Of a DNA stretch of 64,000 nucleotides, positions 21,971-34,931 are shown one piece after another. The translations under genes and the position numbers were made by a program. The notes beneath the pieces are model-generated. The model saw only the letters and a list, made by a program, of their open reading frames with translations. It was not told the origin of the DNA and did not search any database. Position 1 is the stretch's first letter. Every line of letters starts with the position of its first letter. The stretch is from Immersiella caudata (taxonomy: Eukaryota; Ascomycota; Sordariomycetes; Sordariales; Lasiosphaeriaceae), in assembly GCA_030512335.1 (NCBI GenBank), contig JAULSU010000007.1:3782001-3846000 (forward strand). Direction: 5' to 3'.

Positions 21971-23090
21971 CTACTTGCTTTCCGCGGCCTTCTTCTCGGC
22001 TACTCCCGTCAGGTATTCCCACTCGGCAGCGGTCACCTTGCTGACGCTCAGTCTTGTTTGCTTGAGCATCTGCATGTTCTCCAGTGGCTGCCCGGGCGCA
22101 CCCATAGCACGCAGCTCTTTGAGCCCGATAGGCACCTTGAACTTGCTCCTAAACTCCACGTGGACGACGCTCCATTTCGGATCCGACGGCTTTGATGACG
22201 GGTCGTAGTACGCTGCCTTTGGATCGTGAGCGGTCACTGCCGACGTCAGTACTGGAAGCAGATAGGATGTAGAGAGTAAACTCACAATCCGGAGAATGCT
22301 CCTGTACAATTTCCATCGTCCCAACGATGCCCGGTTCCTTGCAATTAGAAGCATAGAAGAAGGCAAGATCTCCTTTCTTCATGGCGCGCAGGTTGTTGCG
22401 TGCTGCATAGGCTCGGATTCCTAGACATGTGTTAGCCCATCCGTTCTTTTACTATCCATGATGCAGCACAACTCACCATCCCACGGCTCAGGCTCCTTCT
22501 TGGCGGCGAGGTCGTCAATGGAAAACTTGACATCGACGCCATTCTCGATGCGAGATTCGGGCTCTGCCTTTAGGAGCCAGTACGTCTTTTCCCCATTGTC
22601 TTCTGCATTCTCCTCGTTAGTCGCAGCCGCCTTTGCACTAGACTTGCTAAGTTTGGCCGCAGATTTAGCGGTAGCTCTCCCGACAGCTTTTGGCGACGCC
22701 TTTCCCTTTGGTGTTGCCTTTGCCTTGGGCGTCTGCTTGCTGGCGCGGCTCTTCTTTGCAGGGCGCTCAGGTTCAGATTCAGGTTCGGACTCTGGCTCCG
22801 GCTCAGGCGATGTTGACTCTTCCTATGCTTCGTGTCAGCAAGTGAGGTTGGAAAATGAACTGGGACCTAACAGATTCTTCTTTGACTTTTTGAGGCGTCT
22901 TCTGCGTTGCCCTCTTCGCTACCGTTTTCTTCTCAGCTTTAGGAGCGCCTGCGCCCTTGGCCTTGGGTTTGGGTGTCACATCCGCGGCGGGCTGGTCAAC
23001 ATCGCTCAACGGCTGGACGTTGCGCAGAGATCGTCGTCGAGGCGCCTCCGACGCGGTCTCTTCGACAGCTGTGGATTTCCGTTTTGGCAT
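21971..23090 (-). CDS. EVE-domain protein (thymocyte nuclear protein 1-like)
   Basis: Four exons (23090-22872, 22822-22477, 22420-22286, 22251-21971) join in frame to 326 aa. The N-terminal 150 residues are low-complexity, basic and Ala/Pro/Lys-rich with glutamate runs, probably disordered and nuclear. The rest is an EVE domain: YWLLKAEPESRIENGVDVKFSIDDL, WDGIRAYAARNNLRAMKKGDLAFFYASNC in pieces, GIVGTMEIVQEHSPD, then DPKAAYYDPSSKPSDPKWSVV. The EVE fold is PUA-like and binds modified bases in nucleic acids. The first intron uses a weaker GTTAGG donor. It is tail-to-tail with UTP6, about 107 bp apart. Confidence 0.85.
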
Positions 23091-26000
23091 TGTGGGGGTT
23101 CAAAAACCGAAAATCTCAAATTCCAGAGAGCAAACCAAGATTCAGGAACGCGTCAGAATTTCTTCGCGAATCTCAAGCGTGTTTTTTTGTAGTGACGGTG
23201 AAGCTGTGGTTCATTTCACTTTCGACATTAGACTTCCATGAGCCCCTGTCAAAAACAAGCACAGTGCCCAGAGGGCATCTACGGTGTTCACACGGAGAGG
23301 CACTTGAGCAACTTCACAGCGTTGTCGCTGCGTCACCTCGCCCATGCCGGGATCCTACCTCTTGAAGTTATCAAAATTGGTCGGAGCCACGAATATTGAC
23401 CCCGGCAGCCCACAACCGCGACTGCGTGAGATGCTGCAGTTTGTTGGCCTGAGTGTCTTGTGACAGTACCTGAGGCGCGCTGGTCAGTGCGCTGCTTCAT
23501 CGATCAACCAGAAATCTGCTACAAGGCAGCCTGGGCTCCTGCTTTCCAATTCGCCCTGACGCCGCAGTTCTGGCCAAAGTGAGACACATGAACAAACTGC
23601 CTCCGAAGATTTCGTGTGTGGGGCCGTGATACCAACACATGTTTGTGCATTTCACAGCGTGGGAAGCAAGCGTGGTGTTTCGACGCTGAGTTTGCGCCGG
23701 GGCGGGGGATCTGCCCACCATCAGTGACCCCGCCACTTGAGACCGAGCAGGCATTCTGAACGAGCGAGCAACTGGTCCGCCTAAATGGGGAGGTAAACGT
23801 GCTGTGCCTAGATGAATAGTCCTCAGTTTATTTTTGCCAGAGAGATGAAAAAATTGCAACCTCCAGGATTGCCGAAGTGGGCGCTGCGAGGTTGGATGCG
23901 GCGTGCGAGAAGAACGGAGGTCCAGGTGCGGGGAGCGACGGTGGAAGGATCGTGACTTGTCTCGCCTTTTCGCGGGCCCGACATTTTGGGCTTGAATCAC
24001 TCCAGCACATGGACACGATCGAAAGTCGCAGTACAAATGCCAATCTTGCGCCTGTCTTTCCCCGAGGTCAAGAGATTGGGTTTGTGTGGCTGGCTGATCA
24101 GTCGGACAGAAATTCCCTCCCTGCCCAGGTCAGGGAGCCTGTGATGTGCCGACTGGCACTGATAGCTCACGAGACAGATCTGCGGCTTCGAATAACGGCG
24201 TTTCAGCCCATACAGGAAATCCGGTTTAATGGCTCAAAATGCCAGAAACTCGTCGGTCGGGGCATGGAGATTAGTAGACTTGCCAACTATTAATTGGGGT
24301 GGCAGGGTGACGACGTCGAGAAAACCTGGCGATTTTCCAGATGAGCACCCAACTGGCGTGGCGGTTGCACGGGCTTGGCTGCCCAACCCCTGAAATGCTG
24401 AGAGCATCTCGGGACCAAGCAGTTCCCCGTGAATATGTCTGCAAGGTGGAACGGTGAAGGGGACACAAATTGCAGACAGGCTGGGGTCTCCGAAGAGTTG
24501 ACAACGCTAGCTGCGTGGTCAACCAGTGTCGCGGTCGGCGTGACGAAGTGAGCCGATCGAGGTGGTGTCTGAGCTCGCTCTCAAAGGGCTGGACCCACGC
24601 CGGGCCTGGTCGTGACACTGGGTCGCAAAACACACTGGACAGACCTTCAGCCCGTTGCCTAGAGCGGAGGGGCGAGGAGGAAGCAATATTATCGCAAAGA
24701 ACCAGTCCCTCAGGTCTTGGGCCACGAAGCCAGTGGCGCGATGTCCAAACTCGAGAGGCATCAATGGTTTCTCTCCATGCCCCTCCGGTCCGGAAGTAAT
24801 AAGGCTTTCTGTGGCGATGGGTCGGTTCGAATTGAGGGTAGGTCAAGACAGCAGGTTTTATTCCACCGCGAGGAAGGTCAAAAGAGGAGAGAGGCTTGGA
24901 GTGACAGCGAGACATCTGCAAGGTGCGGCATTCCGGGTGACAGCCTTTGTGATGTTGGACATGCGGAAGCTTATCCGTTTTCACGGATGCGTGTATGTGC
25001 GTCCAGTGACGGGATGAGGTGAGGGGAGGGCCGCAAGCCGGCGAACCTGGGACATGCAAAACTGGCGCCTTAAGGTGGGCGCTCTCTCTTCGTCCGTTTC
25101 GAATTCTGGTGCCAAAAAAGCGATGACCGTGATCTGGAATCTCGAGCAGTCGAGACACCACGAGGCGGGACCGATACGAATCTTCAATCGAGGTTGGCAA
25201 ATTTGAGTTTGCTGGGCTGATGAGGAGGTTCGAAAATGCCTGTCAAGTGGTGGCCGTGGGCTCCCGGCAGGCGGAGAATTTTAGTGCCTGGTTGTAGGAG
25301 TGACTTCGGTGCTGGAGGCAGTCGACATTAAAATGCCAACTGCCCACCTCCCCCATCCTGTCCTTTCCCTCTTCACCTTCTTTCCGATCGCTTCGGCTGG
25401 TTTCACTCTTGTTACCCTATTTTCGCGTCTTGATCACCGTTGTTGATGCCTCTGGTTGCCTTCACGCCCGGTCTGGCTATCGCCTCCCAAGTCGCTTTCT
25501 TCCCAAAAATGGCTCCTCTCTGTTAGTGCAAACGGTCCCTGCCTTGAGCTTGAGAGCACAAGCGCAACGACGCAACGAGGTCGAACTCCTCGCAGAGCGA
25601 AAAATTTGACGGCGACAACTTCCAGCTACACAGCATCATGGGTTTTCCAAAATTTGCACAACAATTCGAATCGTGGTGGTGCCTGGGCCGCTAAGCTCTG
25701 AGTTCGACTCGCCCCCCCCATGAGGATGCGGGCGACCGGGACATCCTCCACAACCTGGCCCAGCCATGTGGACGGGGACACGCCATGAGCCACTCCCAGC
25801 CAGCTCCGGATGGCCCACCACAAATGACCCAGCATTCCAGCAAATTCGCCAGACGCTCAGACACAAAAGCCTTTCACAGAGATGTTTGCGTCGGAAACAC
25901 GCAAATTTCTTCCTGGAAGACCACATGAAATGAACGGCAAATTCACGCCAGCTTGTGGACTGGCAGCTGGCAGCCACCCAGTCATGCGGTCTCTTTGACG

Positions 26001-27917
26001 ATTCGCCGGTGGGGCAGGCAGAGCGGGCGGGAGTGACGGGGCAGCTGCAGTGGTCAAGCGACTTGCGATTTAACGGAGATGCCAAGACGATCCGCTCATG
26101 CTCTCTGGCGCTGGACGTTGTTTTATTCATTGTTGGCTTTACGTTGACATTGCAGTTGCCTCTATTCCGACCCACGAACTCCCTGTCAAGCTGACAATAG
26201 AGTTGACAAGAAGATGGTCGCGATGCCTGGCGACGTCCCGTCCACCAGCAGGTGAAGACGTCCAGACCCGCAAAGCGGGACCTCAACGCCAAAGCTTATG
26301 CAGGAATCGAAGTCTCCCAAAAGGCCAGCGAGCTCGCGAAACGTCCAAAAAGTTGCTATGACTCGAGAGGGTTGTGTTTTCTTCCTCTGGTCAAATCAAG
26401 CCTGGCACCGTGGGCTCTCACTCCTCGCGATGGGCACACCATTTCGGCTCATCAACCGCTGCCAGCGCTTGATTCCTGACGAGAGCCGAGTTGGGCCTAT
26501 CGCCAGGTTTTTTACTCACTCACCTAGAAGCGGCTTTGCCCATTCGAAAGACACAGCGATGCCCTTGATCTGGCTTTGCCTGACTCCCCCGATGAATGGT
26601 CGTTCCTGCCGACGCCTTGGAAACTTGGATGCCCCAACAAACCGCCATCTGAACAAGGGCCCGGCCGCCCGGCAATCCAAAGCGGGATTTCCAGAAACCC
26701 AGCAACCTTCACACAAAACGGAAGGATGCTGTGGACGACAGCAGTTCACATTGGCAATTGGACGACGTCTGGGGCATCTGGCTGATCAGTCGCTGGGGAA
26801 GATGCGGAGTGAGGTGGAAACTAGGTGAGAGGAATGACGCGCTGCTTGGAAGCACCGTGCGGCAAGCCGTTAGGAAGGGACCTTGCCTGCCACCAAAAGT
26901 CGGATTACCACAAGGTATCGCGCTAGGCCGCATATGATTTGCGGGACGTGAGGCGTTTGACCCACGGCACTAGACCTGTTGTGGACTGATGATTTGGCCC
27001 GGCTGAAAAGAAACCAGCTCACCTCGGCGCTCCGTCGAAAGCACACTGGACAGTGGACAGCACATCCGACAAGCAACACGCGCCTTCGGTACGGAGGTAA
27101 GACCCTTTCGTTCCTCCATTCTTCCCACCTTATCCGCCCCGACCAGCCGATTAGGTTGCCGTGTGTTTTCAGTCTCGTGATTTTGATGCTCGGGCTGCAC
27201 CGCTCGATGCCATCGGTATTGCGCGAGCACTGATTACGTCGGCGGAACCTCGTCGACTCCCTGGGCTGGCCTGCGAAAATTTCTCGCGCCTCGCTCCACG
27301 CTCGCAAACCCCCAACCCCCATCCCCGTCAGCGCGGCCAGCGAGCCACTGTCTAGCCTTCCGAGTACGTCAACCTTAGCCTGATCGCCTCCACTCCCTTG
27401 TTTCTCAGTCGCTGTCGCTTTGCTGTGGGTGGTTGCCCGCGTCTGCGTGTGTCGCCGGTGTGCCATCACTGTCTGCACGCCTTCGCCGCTGCGCAAAGCG
27501 GATCAGAGCAGTTGCGCCTCAATTTCCGTGTTTCCGCGAACTTTGGGGTTTGCTGCTGCCCGCTGCCCGCCTGCCCGGGCTGCTGTTGCGCTGAGCGCTG
27601 CGCTGCCCCCCTCGCTTCGCATGTGGGCCCAACCCCCCCAATCCCACTGGCTTGCCGATAGGCACCACAAACCTCAGCAAGTGCCAGCCAGAAACCGCCT
27701 CTGCCCCCGTTGCCCACCACACACTGCTTTGCCTGCACGCCGCGACGCGACTGCTCCATCGCGACAAGCCTCTGCCGTGTCACTGCACCCGTTTCTTTTA
27801 TCGGACTTGCCTTCACGAGGTCATGCCTGTTTCCTTTTGATGGTCGCTGACGCCGCTCAAAGGAATTAACCTGATGGGGTCGGCCATTGCCATCGCCGCC
27901 CTCGCACCTCGACAGAC
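23091..27917. other. 4.8-kb gene-free region upstream of SWI1
   Basis: No conserved protein, tRNA or terminal repeats were recognised on either strand. Open frames up to about 300 aa exist but are low-conservation in look, overlap each other on both strands and lack plausible splice structure. The base composition is like that of coding neighbours, not RIP-like. The right 0.8 kb (27.1-27.9 kb) is pyrimidine-rich and fits a long 5' UTR or promoter for SWI1. Confidence 0.45.
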
Positions 27918-28955
27918 ATGAGCTCCTGGCTCAACGAAGCCGCTGTCCCGAACCACAATGGCAACGGCTTCCCTCAGATCAGCGACCCTTCAGCCGTTGC
28001 CGGGTCCATGATGGACCCCTCCGCGTTCATGGGCAGTCCCGCCCAATTCAATCACCAGTTCGCGAACCCGCAGCAGATGATCATGCCCAATGGACCGATG
28101 CGCAATGCATCGCCAGGCTTCTCCAACCCCATGTATCAAACAAACTCGGTCGTTCCGTCGAAGCGCCCTCGCCCGCGCGAAGATAGCATCGGCCAGTCGC
28201 CGCGACAAGCGCCGGGGATGCTGCCGACGTCGCGCTCCGAGACACCACAACAATCCCAGTTTGCCAGCTTCCAGCCTGGCATGCAGCAGCAGCAGCAGCA
28301 ACAGACCGGCCAGCCATCGCCGTTCCCCCATCTCCAGCCAAATGGATCTGCGAACGCGACACCATCCCCAATCATGGCGAACCAAATGCGCCCCGGGAGT
28401 GTCCCGCAGAGGGTTGCGACGACGTCGCCGCATCCGTTTTCCCCAGCGGCGCAACAGTTTCCCCAGCAGTCCCCAATACCCTCCGACCATAGCGGCACGC
28501 CGCAGCCCTTCATGCAGCAGAACAATTTCCAGAACTTCAACCCGCAGTTCGCGCCGGGCCAGTCACCAGCAAGACCGTCTCCCGGGCCCAATGCGATGGT
28601 CGGACAGATGATGCCGCAGTCGATGGGCCAGATGCCACAACAAATGCCCATGCAAGGCCAAATACCAGGTCAAATGCCTGGCCAGATGCCGAGTCAGATG
28701 GCAGGACACATGCAGAACCAGATGTTCCAGCAACAGCAACAACAAATGGCGCAGGCTCGCAACCCAGCAGACCAGCAAAGGATATTGTACCAGATGCAAT
28801 TGCAACAGCAAGCTCAGCAGACGAATATGCAGATGCAGCAGCAACGGCAACAGGCCGCGCAGACCATGATGCAGGCCCAACAAGCTGGTATGAATCCGGT
28901 TCAAGCTCAAGCTCAAGCTCAAGCTCAAGCGCAGGCTCAGGCGCAGGCGCAGGCG

Positions 28956-28994
<39 letters not shown>

Positions 28995-31352
28995 AATATG
29001 ATGGCAAGGCAGGGAATGCCTAATGGACAAATGCCCCCAGACATGAGAGCGCGACAGGCGATGCCTCAGCAGCAGCAGCAGCAGCAACAGATGGGCAGGA
29101 TGCAGCCGCCTGAACAGTTCAAGCAGAACCTGACAACGTTCATGTCGTCGCGCGGGCTCCCCCTTGAAAGCAATCCTGCAATTGAGGGTCGGCCAGTGAA
29201 CCTGCATGGGCTTTTCCAGCTGGTGCTCCATAAGTTCGGAGGCTATCGCAACGTCACGCAGTCAAACCTCTGGCCCCAAGTCTCGCATGCTCTCGGTTTC
29301 CCGCCCCAGCAGCTTCAGGCAGCACCCCCACTGCTGAAGGGCATCTACGAGCGGAATCTGTACAAATTTGAGGAGACATGGAAGATGCGCATGCAGCAGC
29401 AACAGCATCAGCAACAGCAACAGCAAACGCAGGGAGGGATGCCCAACCCGCAAAATGCGCCGCACTCTACCCCCACCAAGCCCATGCCACAGATGCAACA
29501 ATCTCCCCAAATCATGCTCCCAGGCGGGCAGCCGCAGCTACAGCAGGGGCCGATGCAGTCACCCATTAAGCCACCCGGGCATTCGCACCAGGGAAGCGTC
29601 AACGGATTTCCGGCGCCTCATCCAGGACACGGTCAACAAACACCAAACTCGGTTCAAGGTCACTCTCGAAACAGTCTCTCGCGAAACGTGCAGCCAACAC
29701 CAACCAGCGATGAGTTTGTCTTGGCCTCCCCTGCTCAAAGCAAAGCAGGGTCATTATCCCTCCCAGGTTCTGCCCATCCGGAGAACCAAGGACTGCAAGG
29801 CGAGAACGCCGCCTCGATGCGATTTCCAGCACCCTTTGCCGCCCACCCCGATGAATACATGCCCTGTTCTCGCGAGATTTCTACCTATGGAGGTGTCGAT
29901 ACCAAGGCCATCGAGAAGGTTGCAGAAGAACTTCGGCACAGCAAAATCGACGTCCCGGCCCCGATCGAGTTCGGTTTAGTCGATATCCATGCCCTCACCC
30001 GCAGCATCCAAAGTGGCATCCACGGAGAGGTTCGGCTTGCTCTCGACACGCTCGCCTCGCTCACCTCCTCTGACCACTACAATCACATTCCCATTCCTCC
30101 GATCGATCTGCAGTATTGCGAAGACTTGGTGGACACGCTTGTGGAGTGCGCAGAAGAGCAGGCAGATCTGCTGGCTGAGAACTCAGAGGAGGCGTCCAAC
30201 GAAGTTACGATTCCGTTGTACGTGGACGTGGTGAGGGCTTGCCGCACCGAGAGGGTATCCCTCCGCAAGATTGAGGTCTTTGGATCTCAGCCATACGAAC
30301 TCGAACGGGCCGTCGATCGGCTGATTTGCATCACCACGATCTTGCGCAATCTCTCCGACCCCATGTTCCAGGTCAATCAAAAGTTCCTGGCAGACGAGGT
30401 CGTCATCAAATTCCTCTGTGTCATCATTCGGTACCTCGGCACGAGAGAGATGCTGATGCGCACCAATGCCGATACGTTGGACTTGATGAAGGACATCGTC
30501 ATGCTCCTTTCTAACGTCGCAGCGGAGGTGGCAATACCTGGAAGGGAGCAAGCGTACTGTCTCCTGCAGTTTCTACTGGCCTTCACGCCTTCCCCTGTCC
30601 CGAATCTATCCAGCGAGCCACTGTTCTTCCCTTCCTACGACCCAAGCCTTCAGCCATATCTTCCGTACGCTGTGGACGCACTCGCAAAGCTTCTAGCACG
30701 CGACGAACCAAACAGGACGTTCTACAAGGCGATCTTCGCTGCCGACGCTGCAGCCAGCTCGTCATCCTCGTGCGAGCTACTCACGCGAACCTTTGCCCTC
30801 GCCATCTCACCCATTCCTCCTCCTGGACCGCTACCTGTAGCTACTCTGGAGCACCCTCGCGACCCTCGCCTTTCCGATCCGTTCGACTCTCGGCCTGCGA
30901 ACTTACCCTCTTTAGTCGAAGTTCGTAAGCCGTTTTTGATGCAAGGACTTCTCGCCGCCGACATCCTCGCATCACTTGCACCAGGCCACGAGAGCGGGGT
31001 GGCCCGAGCCTGGTTGGCCTGCGGCAGCGGCTTTGCTCAGAACTTGTTTCTGCTTATTCGTCAGCTCAGCGCGCAATTTGAGGGCGTACCGCACCGTGGT
31101 GGCGCTCATCAGAGGAGTCAGCCCAGGAGAGATTCGGAGCTTGTGTACATCGTGAGGCTTGCTGTGAGCATACTGAGGCGGCTGAGCGAGAAGGCACGAG
31201 ATCCAAATGACCCAACTGGAGAGAACAGTATTCCTGCAGCCGCTCTTCCCAGCCGGGACAGTCTCCTTGGAGCGTTACAGATGCAGGCGCCGGAGTGGAC
31301 CAAGGAGGGAATGTTGGCGGACCTGGTGGCGTTTGCCAACCTTGAGAAATAA
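27918..31352 (+). CDS. SWI1: SWI/SNF complex subunit Swi1 (ARID protein)
   Basis: One exon of 1,144 aa. The N-terminal 390 residues are Gln/Pro/Met-rich, with a run of alternating Gln-Ala (nt about 28900-28994). The ARID DNA-binding domain follows at about 398-490 (EQFKQNLTTFMSSRGLPLES, GRPVNLHGLFQLVLHKFGGY, NLWPQVSHALGFP, LKGIYERNLYKFEE). A second low-complexity block leads to the conserved Swi1 C-terminal region from about 655 (SREISTYGGVDTKAIEKVAE, then helical repeats to the end). The protein acts in the nucleus as a subunit of the SWI/SNF nucleosome remodeller. Start chosen as the first ATG after the pyrimidine-rich leader. Long open frames opposite the Gln-Ala repeat are artefacts of the repeat. 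Confidence 0.93.
28900..28994 (+). repeat. CARGCT hexanucleotide repeat coding (Gln-Ala)n
   Basis: About 15 copies of CAAGCT/CAGGCT/CAGGCG encode alternating Gln and Ala in Swi1. The copies drift from CAAGCT at the left to CAGGCT at the right, as expected of slippage-prone tracts. Confidence 0.8.
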
Positions 31353-31943
31353 GTATGTGGCAGGCGCAAGATATGTACGGTATTGCGTTTGGTGTTGGTT
31401 AGGATTCAGTCGCCTTTGGGCATGGTTTGCAGCGATTGTGGCATAGCATGGGTGCTCTTCGTTCCTGTCGCTCTTGTAGATAAAGTATGTGTAAGGGAGT
31501 TGGATGGACACGGTCTGACGAGCGAAAAGACTAAGGAAGGCAAACAGTGATTGTTACAGCGGTATTATCGGTCCAGCCTACAGGGGCGTGGCGTATTGGC
31601 AGGTCATTTAACTTCTGTGTATTATTTCTTCTGCATGTGGTGCGAATCGAATGGGATGTATGGTGCCAGGCGTGTTCTGTGTTGGCTGCTCTCCATGGTA
31701 TATGTGGTTCAGATATAGTTATACACTATTATACAGTGGGTATTCGAGTTGTCTCCTCATCTTGCGCTTGCCGTGCCAGCCCTCGCTGGGAGTGCTCCCG
31801 CCATCGCCGCGTCGCGGACTACCAGAGCAGCCCCAGTTTGGTGGTTCACCATCGCACCATGTCCGTCCTGGCGCACATGTTGTAACATCCGGGCATCCAA
31901 CACACTGCTAAATTACGATAGCCATCATCGCCTCCTAATCTCC
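31353..31943. other. convergent 3' region SWI1/mL49
   Basis: The region contains only the 3' flanks of two convergent genes; nothing else is recognised. Confidence 0.5.
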
Positions 31944-32405
31944 TCAAAAGCCCTTTTTCTCAAGAAATTCGGTCACCTTCGGCGCGAGGAATCCCTACAG
32001 CATCTTATGTTAGCTTACTGATCCCGGTCGGCATATTACTGGAAAACTCACCTTCAGTTCAAGGTGCCCAGTGACTGTCTTCACTCGTACATCCTCTATG
32101 TCCATCCCAAACTCTTGTGCCATATCGTGCCTCAGCGCCTGTTTGTCTCCGTCGACCTTCTTGACGACGGTGAGTTTGTAGTTGCCGCCCCGCTTGGTCA
32201 ATTGATACACCGGGAGGTTATTTGAGGGCGTCCGCCCGACGAGGTATGGTGCCTTGGTTGCGGGCTTTGCTGCGCTCGTGGTTGCGGGTGTCTGGGTTTG
32301 GGATGGAGGCTCGGAAGCTGCCGTCGTAAGGGTTCGCAAGCATGCCGCAGGTTGGAAGGCGAACCGCCTTGCGGGCGCCGTCGTTCGAAGGAGAGTCTGA
32401 AGCAT
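31944..32405 (-). CDS. IMG2: mitochondrial large ribosomal subunit protein mL49
   Basis: Two exons (32405-32052, 31994-31944) with a GTGAGT...TAG intron give 134 aa. A basic, Ser/Thr/Ala-rich N-terminus (MLQTLLRTTAPARRFAFQPA) is a typical mitochondrial presequence. The mature part (YLVGRTPSNNLPVYQLTKRG, GNYKLTVVKKVDGD, FGMDIEDVRVKTVTGHLELK, then GFLAPKVTEFLEKKGF) matches the Img2/mL49 family. The last exon codes only 16 residues but carries the conserved end. Confidence 0.9.
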
Positions 32406-32841
32406 TGCGGTGTCGGGGGCAGCTGGCTGTTGGTTGCAATCGCTTTCACAAAGTCCACAAAGCCAAGCTCGCGCAAGAAAGTCGAGATCTTTTTTGGCGT
32501 TCACGCGCCTATCAACAGGGGTCCTTTCAGGTGGCCCATTCTGCTGCCGCTTGCGGGTCAAGCGCATGGAAACAAAGAACTCGGAGCGCGGCAGAATGAT
32601 TCACCGCCCCCGCTTCCTCCCACGCCTCTGGTTGGCCAGTGGCTCAACCTTGCGACCCGCCCGTGGTCAACCGTACTTTGCAATTTTTGACCCCACCAAA
32701 GATTCACAAGATAGCCTCTTTCAACGAAAATTGGGCGGTCGAGTCTCTCCTCTCAACCCTCGTCTGGCTCCCAACCACGCCCCAGAGACTCGCGATTTTC
32801 CCACCGAGCCGACCGTTCGTTGCCGCCGATATTTCTCCAGC

Positions 32842-34234
32842 ATGGCTGCCACAACCCCCAACGGGGCGTCCTCGCCGGCCGATTACGACCTCCTCCCCAA
32901 GCTCGCCCCGCATCTCGACCGCCACATGATCTTCCCCCTACTCGAGTTCGCGCAAGGCCAGCTCATTGATGAAGATGAGAGCATAACCGACGAGAAGAAG
33001 GCGCGCGAAATCACCGAGGCCAAGTTTGCGCTGCTCAAGAAGACCGACATGACCGATTACGTCGCCAGCCTCTACTGCGAACTCAAAGGGCTCAAAGAGC
33101 CGCCGATCGAGTACGCCGAGCGAAAGCAAAAAGTGTTCAGCCAGCTGGAGAAGTTCGAGCAGGAGACCGGAAAGATCACCGAGCTTTTGGAGCGGGAAGA
33201 TGTCGTCAACAACCTTAGGAGCGACAAGGTTGCCAACTTGGAGTTTTTGAAGAAAGATCATGATGTAAGGACTGCCGCTGAGCTGGGCTAGGTGGGCATG
33301 TGCTGACTGGCGGCAATAGGTCACGATCGAGATGGTCAACGCCCTCTACGAGCACGGCAATCTCCAGTACAGTTGCGGCAGCTATGGCGACGCCTCCGAA
33401 CTCCTCTACCGCTTCCGTGTTCTTTCCACCGACAACGACAAGGTCTCCTACGCGACTTGGGGCAGACTTGCGTGCGAGATCCTGACTACTAGTTGGGAGA
33501 TGGCGCTCGAGGAGTTGCAGAAGGTACGCGAACTTATCGACACCAAGCTCCAAAACAACCCCCTCGCACAGTTGCAGCACCGGACGTCGCTCGTCCACTG
33601 GGCGCTCTTCCCTCTCTTCAACTACGACAAGGCCAGAGAGCCTATCTTGGAGCTGTTCTTCAGCGCCCCGTTCATCAACACCATCCAGACCAACTGCCCC
33701 TGGATTCTACGCTACCTCACCGTGGCCGTCATTACAAACCGCGGTCGCGCAAAGAATGTTGGTATTCAGCAGAAGCAGATGAAGGATATTGTCCGGATTG
33801 TCAAGCAGGAGGCATATGAGTACCAGGACCCCATCACCAAGTTCGTGCACGCGCTGTGCATCGACTTCGACTTCGAGGAGGCCCAGAGCCAGCTCGTTGT
33901 GGCTGAGGAGGTTCTGCGAAGCGATTTCTTCCTGGTTGCCCATGCAGATGACTTTGTCGACTCGGCAAGGCATCTCATCTTTGAGAGCTACTGCAAGATC
34001 CACGCCCGCATCTCCCTGAAGGACCTGAGCGCGCGTCTCGGTCTTAATGCCGACGACGCTGAGAAGTGGATTGTCAACCTCATCCGCGACACGCGACTCG
34101 ACGCCAAGATCGACTACAAGGAGGGCACAGTTGTCATGAACCACCCTCCGAGCTCAGTTTACCAGCAGGTCATTGAGAGGACTAAGGGTGGCTTCTTCCG
34201 GACACAAGTACTGAACGCGGCGGTGGCCAGGTAG
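32842..34234 (+). CDS. INT6: eukaryotic translation initiation factor 3 subunit e
   Basis: Two exons (32842-33264, 33320-34234) with a GTAAGG...TAG intron give 445 aa. The N-terminus YDLLPKLAPHLDRHMIFPLL and the body (GNLQYSCGSYGDASELLYRF, ILELFFSAPFINTIQTNCPW, the PCI domain at about 240-405 with ISLKDLSARLGLNADDAEKW) are diagnostic for eIF3e/Int6. It is a core cytoplasmic subunit of eIF3. Divergent from mL49 with 436 bp between starts. Confidence 0.95.
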
Positions 34235-34931
34235 GAGAAGCCACCATGCCGAGCAACGGCTTCGAACAGGGATGTAATTTTACTTTCAGAGCATTGAGGA
34301 TGGCTTATGATACCATGATTCCACTTGTATGTGTGCCTTGATGCAAGTGATTTGATGCTTGATGGTGCCTTGTGCCTGCAACTAGCCCCAAGTACCAATG
34401 CCTCTTTTTAAGGCCTAGACGCCTTTAAACCCAACCCAGACACCTTTTACTTCATACAAGGCCTTAAGGTCTTGTGGCAATGGTGGCCGTCAGCTCTGTC
34501 AAAGGTGGGGGTTGCGCGTGTGAATGTGTGTGTATGGTGCAAACAAACGTATCGTATGGTGCGAATAGACATTCTAGTCTTGAAAGCTGCCTCTGGTTGA
34601 CTTGCATGTCCGTCTCACGGTAAGTGGATGAGACCCATCGCGCGAGGCCTTATGCTGTATCGCGCAAGGCCTTGTGGTACGATCAGATACGCATCAGGAG
34701 AGGCTCGTCTATGTAAGAGTTACACTCTGCCCTTCATGTCTGGGATGAGGAAGCCAAGTCAATGCGTGAGTTCTCCGGTCTTCTTCCTAGTGATGCCACG
34801 CTGAATGAGTGCCAGTTGTGTAAATACGTAGCAAGGTCTGGCCAAAGGCCATTTGAACGAAGAGACAAATCCAGCCAAACAAAAGTAAAACAGACTACAG
34901 CACACGCATATAACCATAGGCCCATACCAAA
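34235..34931. other. intergenic region with AAGGCCTT-type motifs
   Basis: No gene seen. AGGCCTT words recur (near 34413, 34458, 34643 and 34664), two of them within a TCGCGC-A/G-AGGCCTT pair 21 bp apart. Confidence 0.35.

Noticed and set aside
24271..25200. 309-codon minus-strand frame in the SWI1 upstream gap
   Set aside because: Arg/Ser/Pro/His-rich without motifs, and the opposite strand is equally open in several frames; not accepted as a gene without RNA evidence.
28537..29231. Long minus-strand frames rich in Glu-Leu/Glu-Pro or Leu-Ser opposite SWI1
   Set aside because: They are reverse readings of the Gln-Ala hexamer tract and neighbouring CAG repeats.
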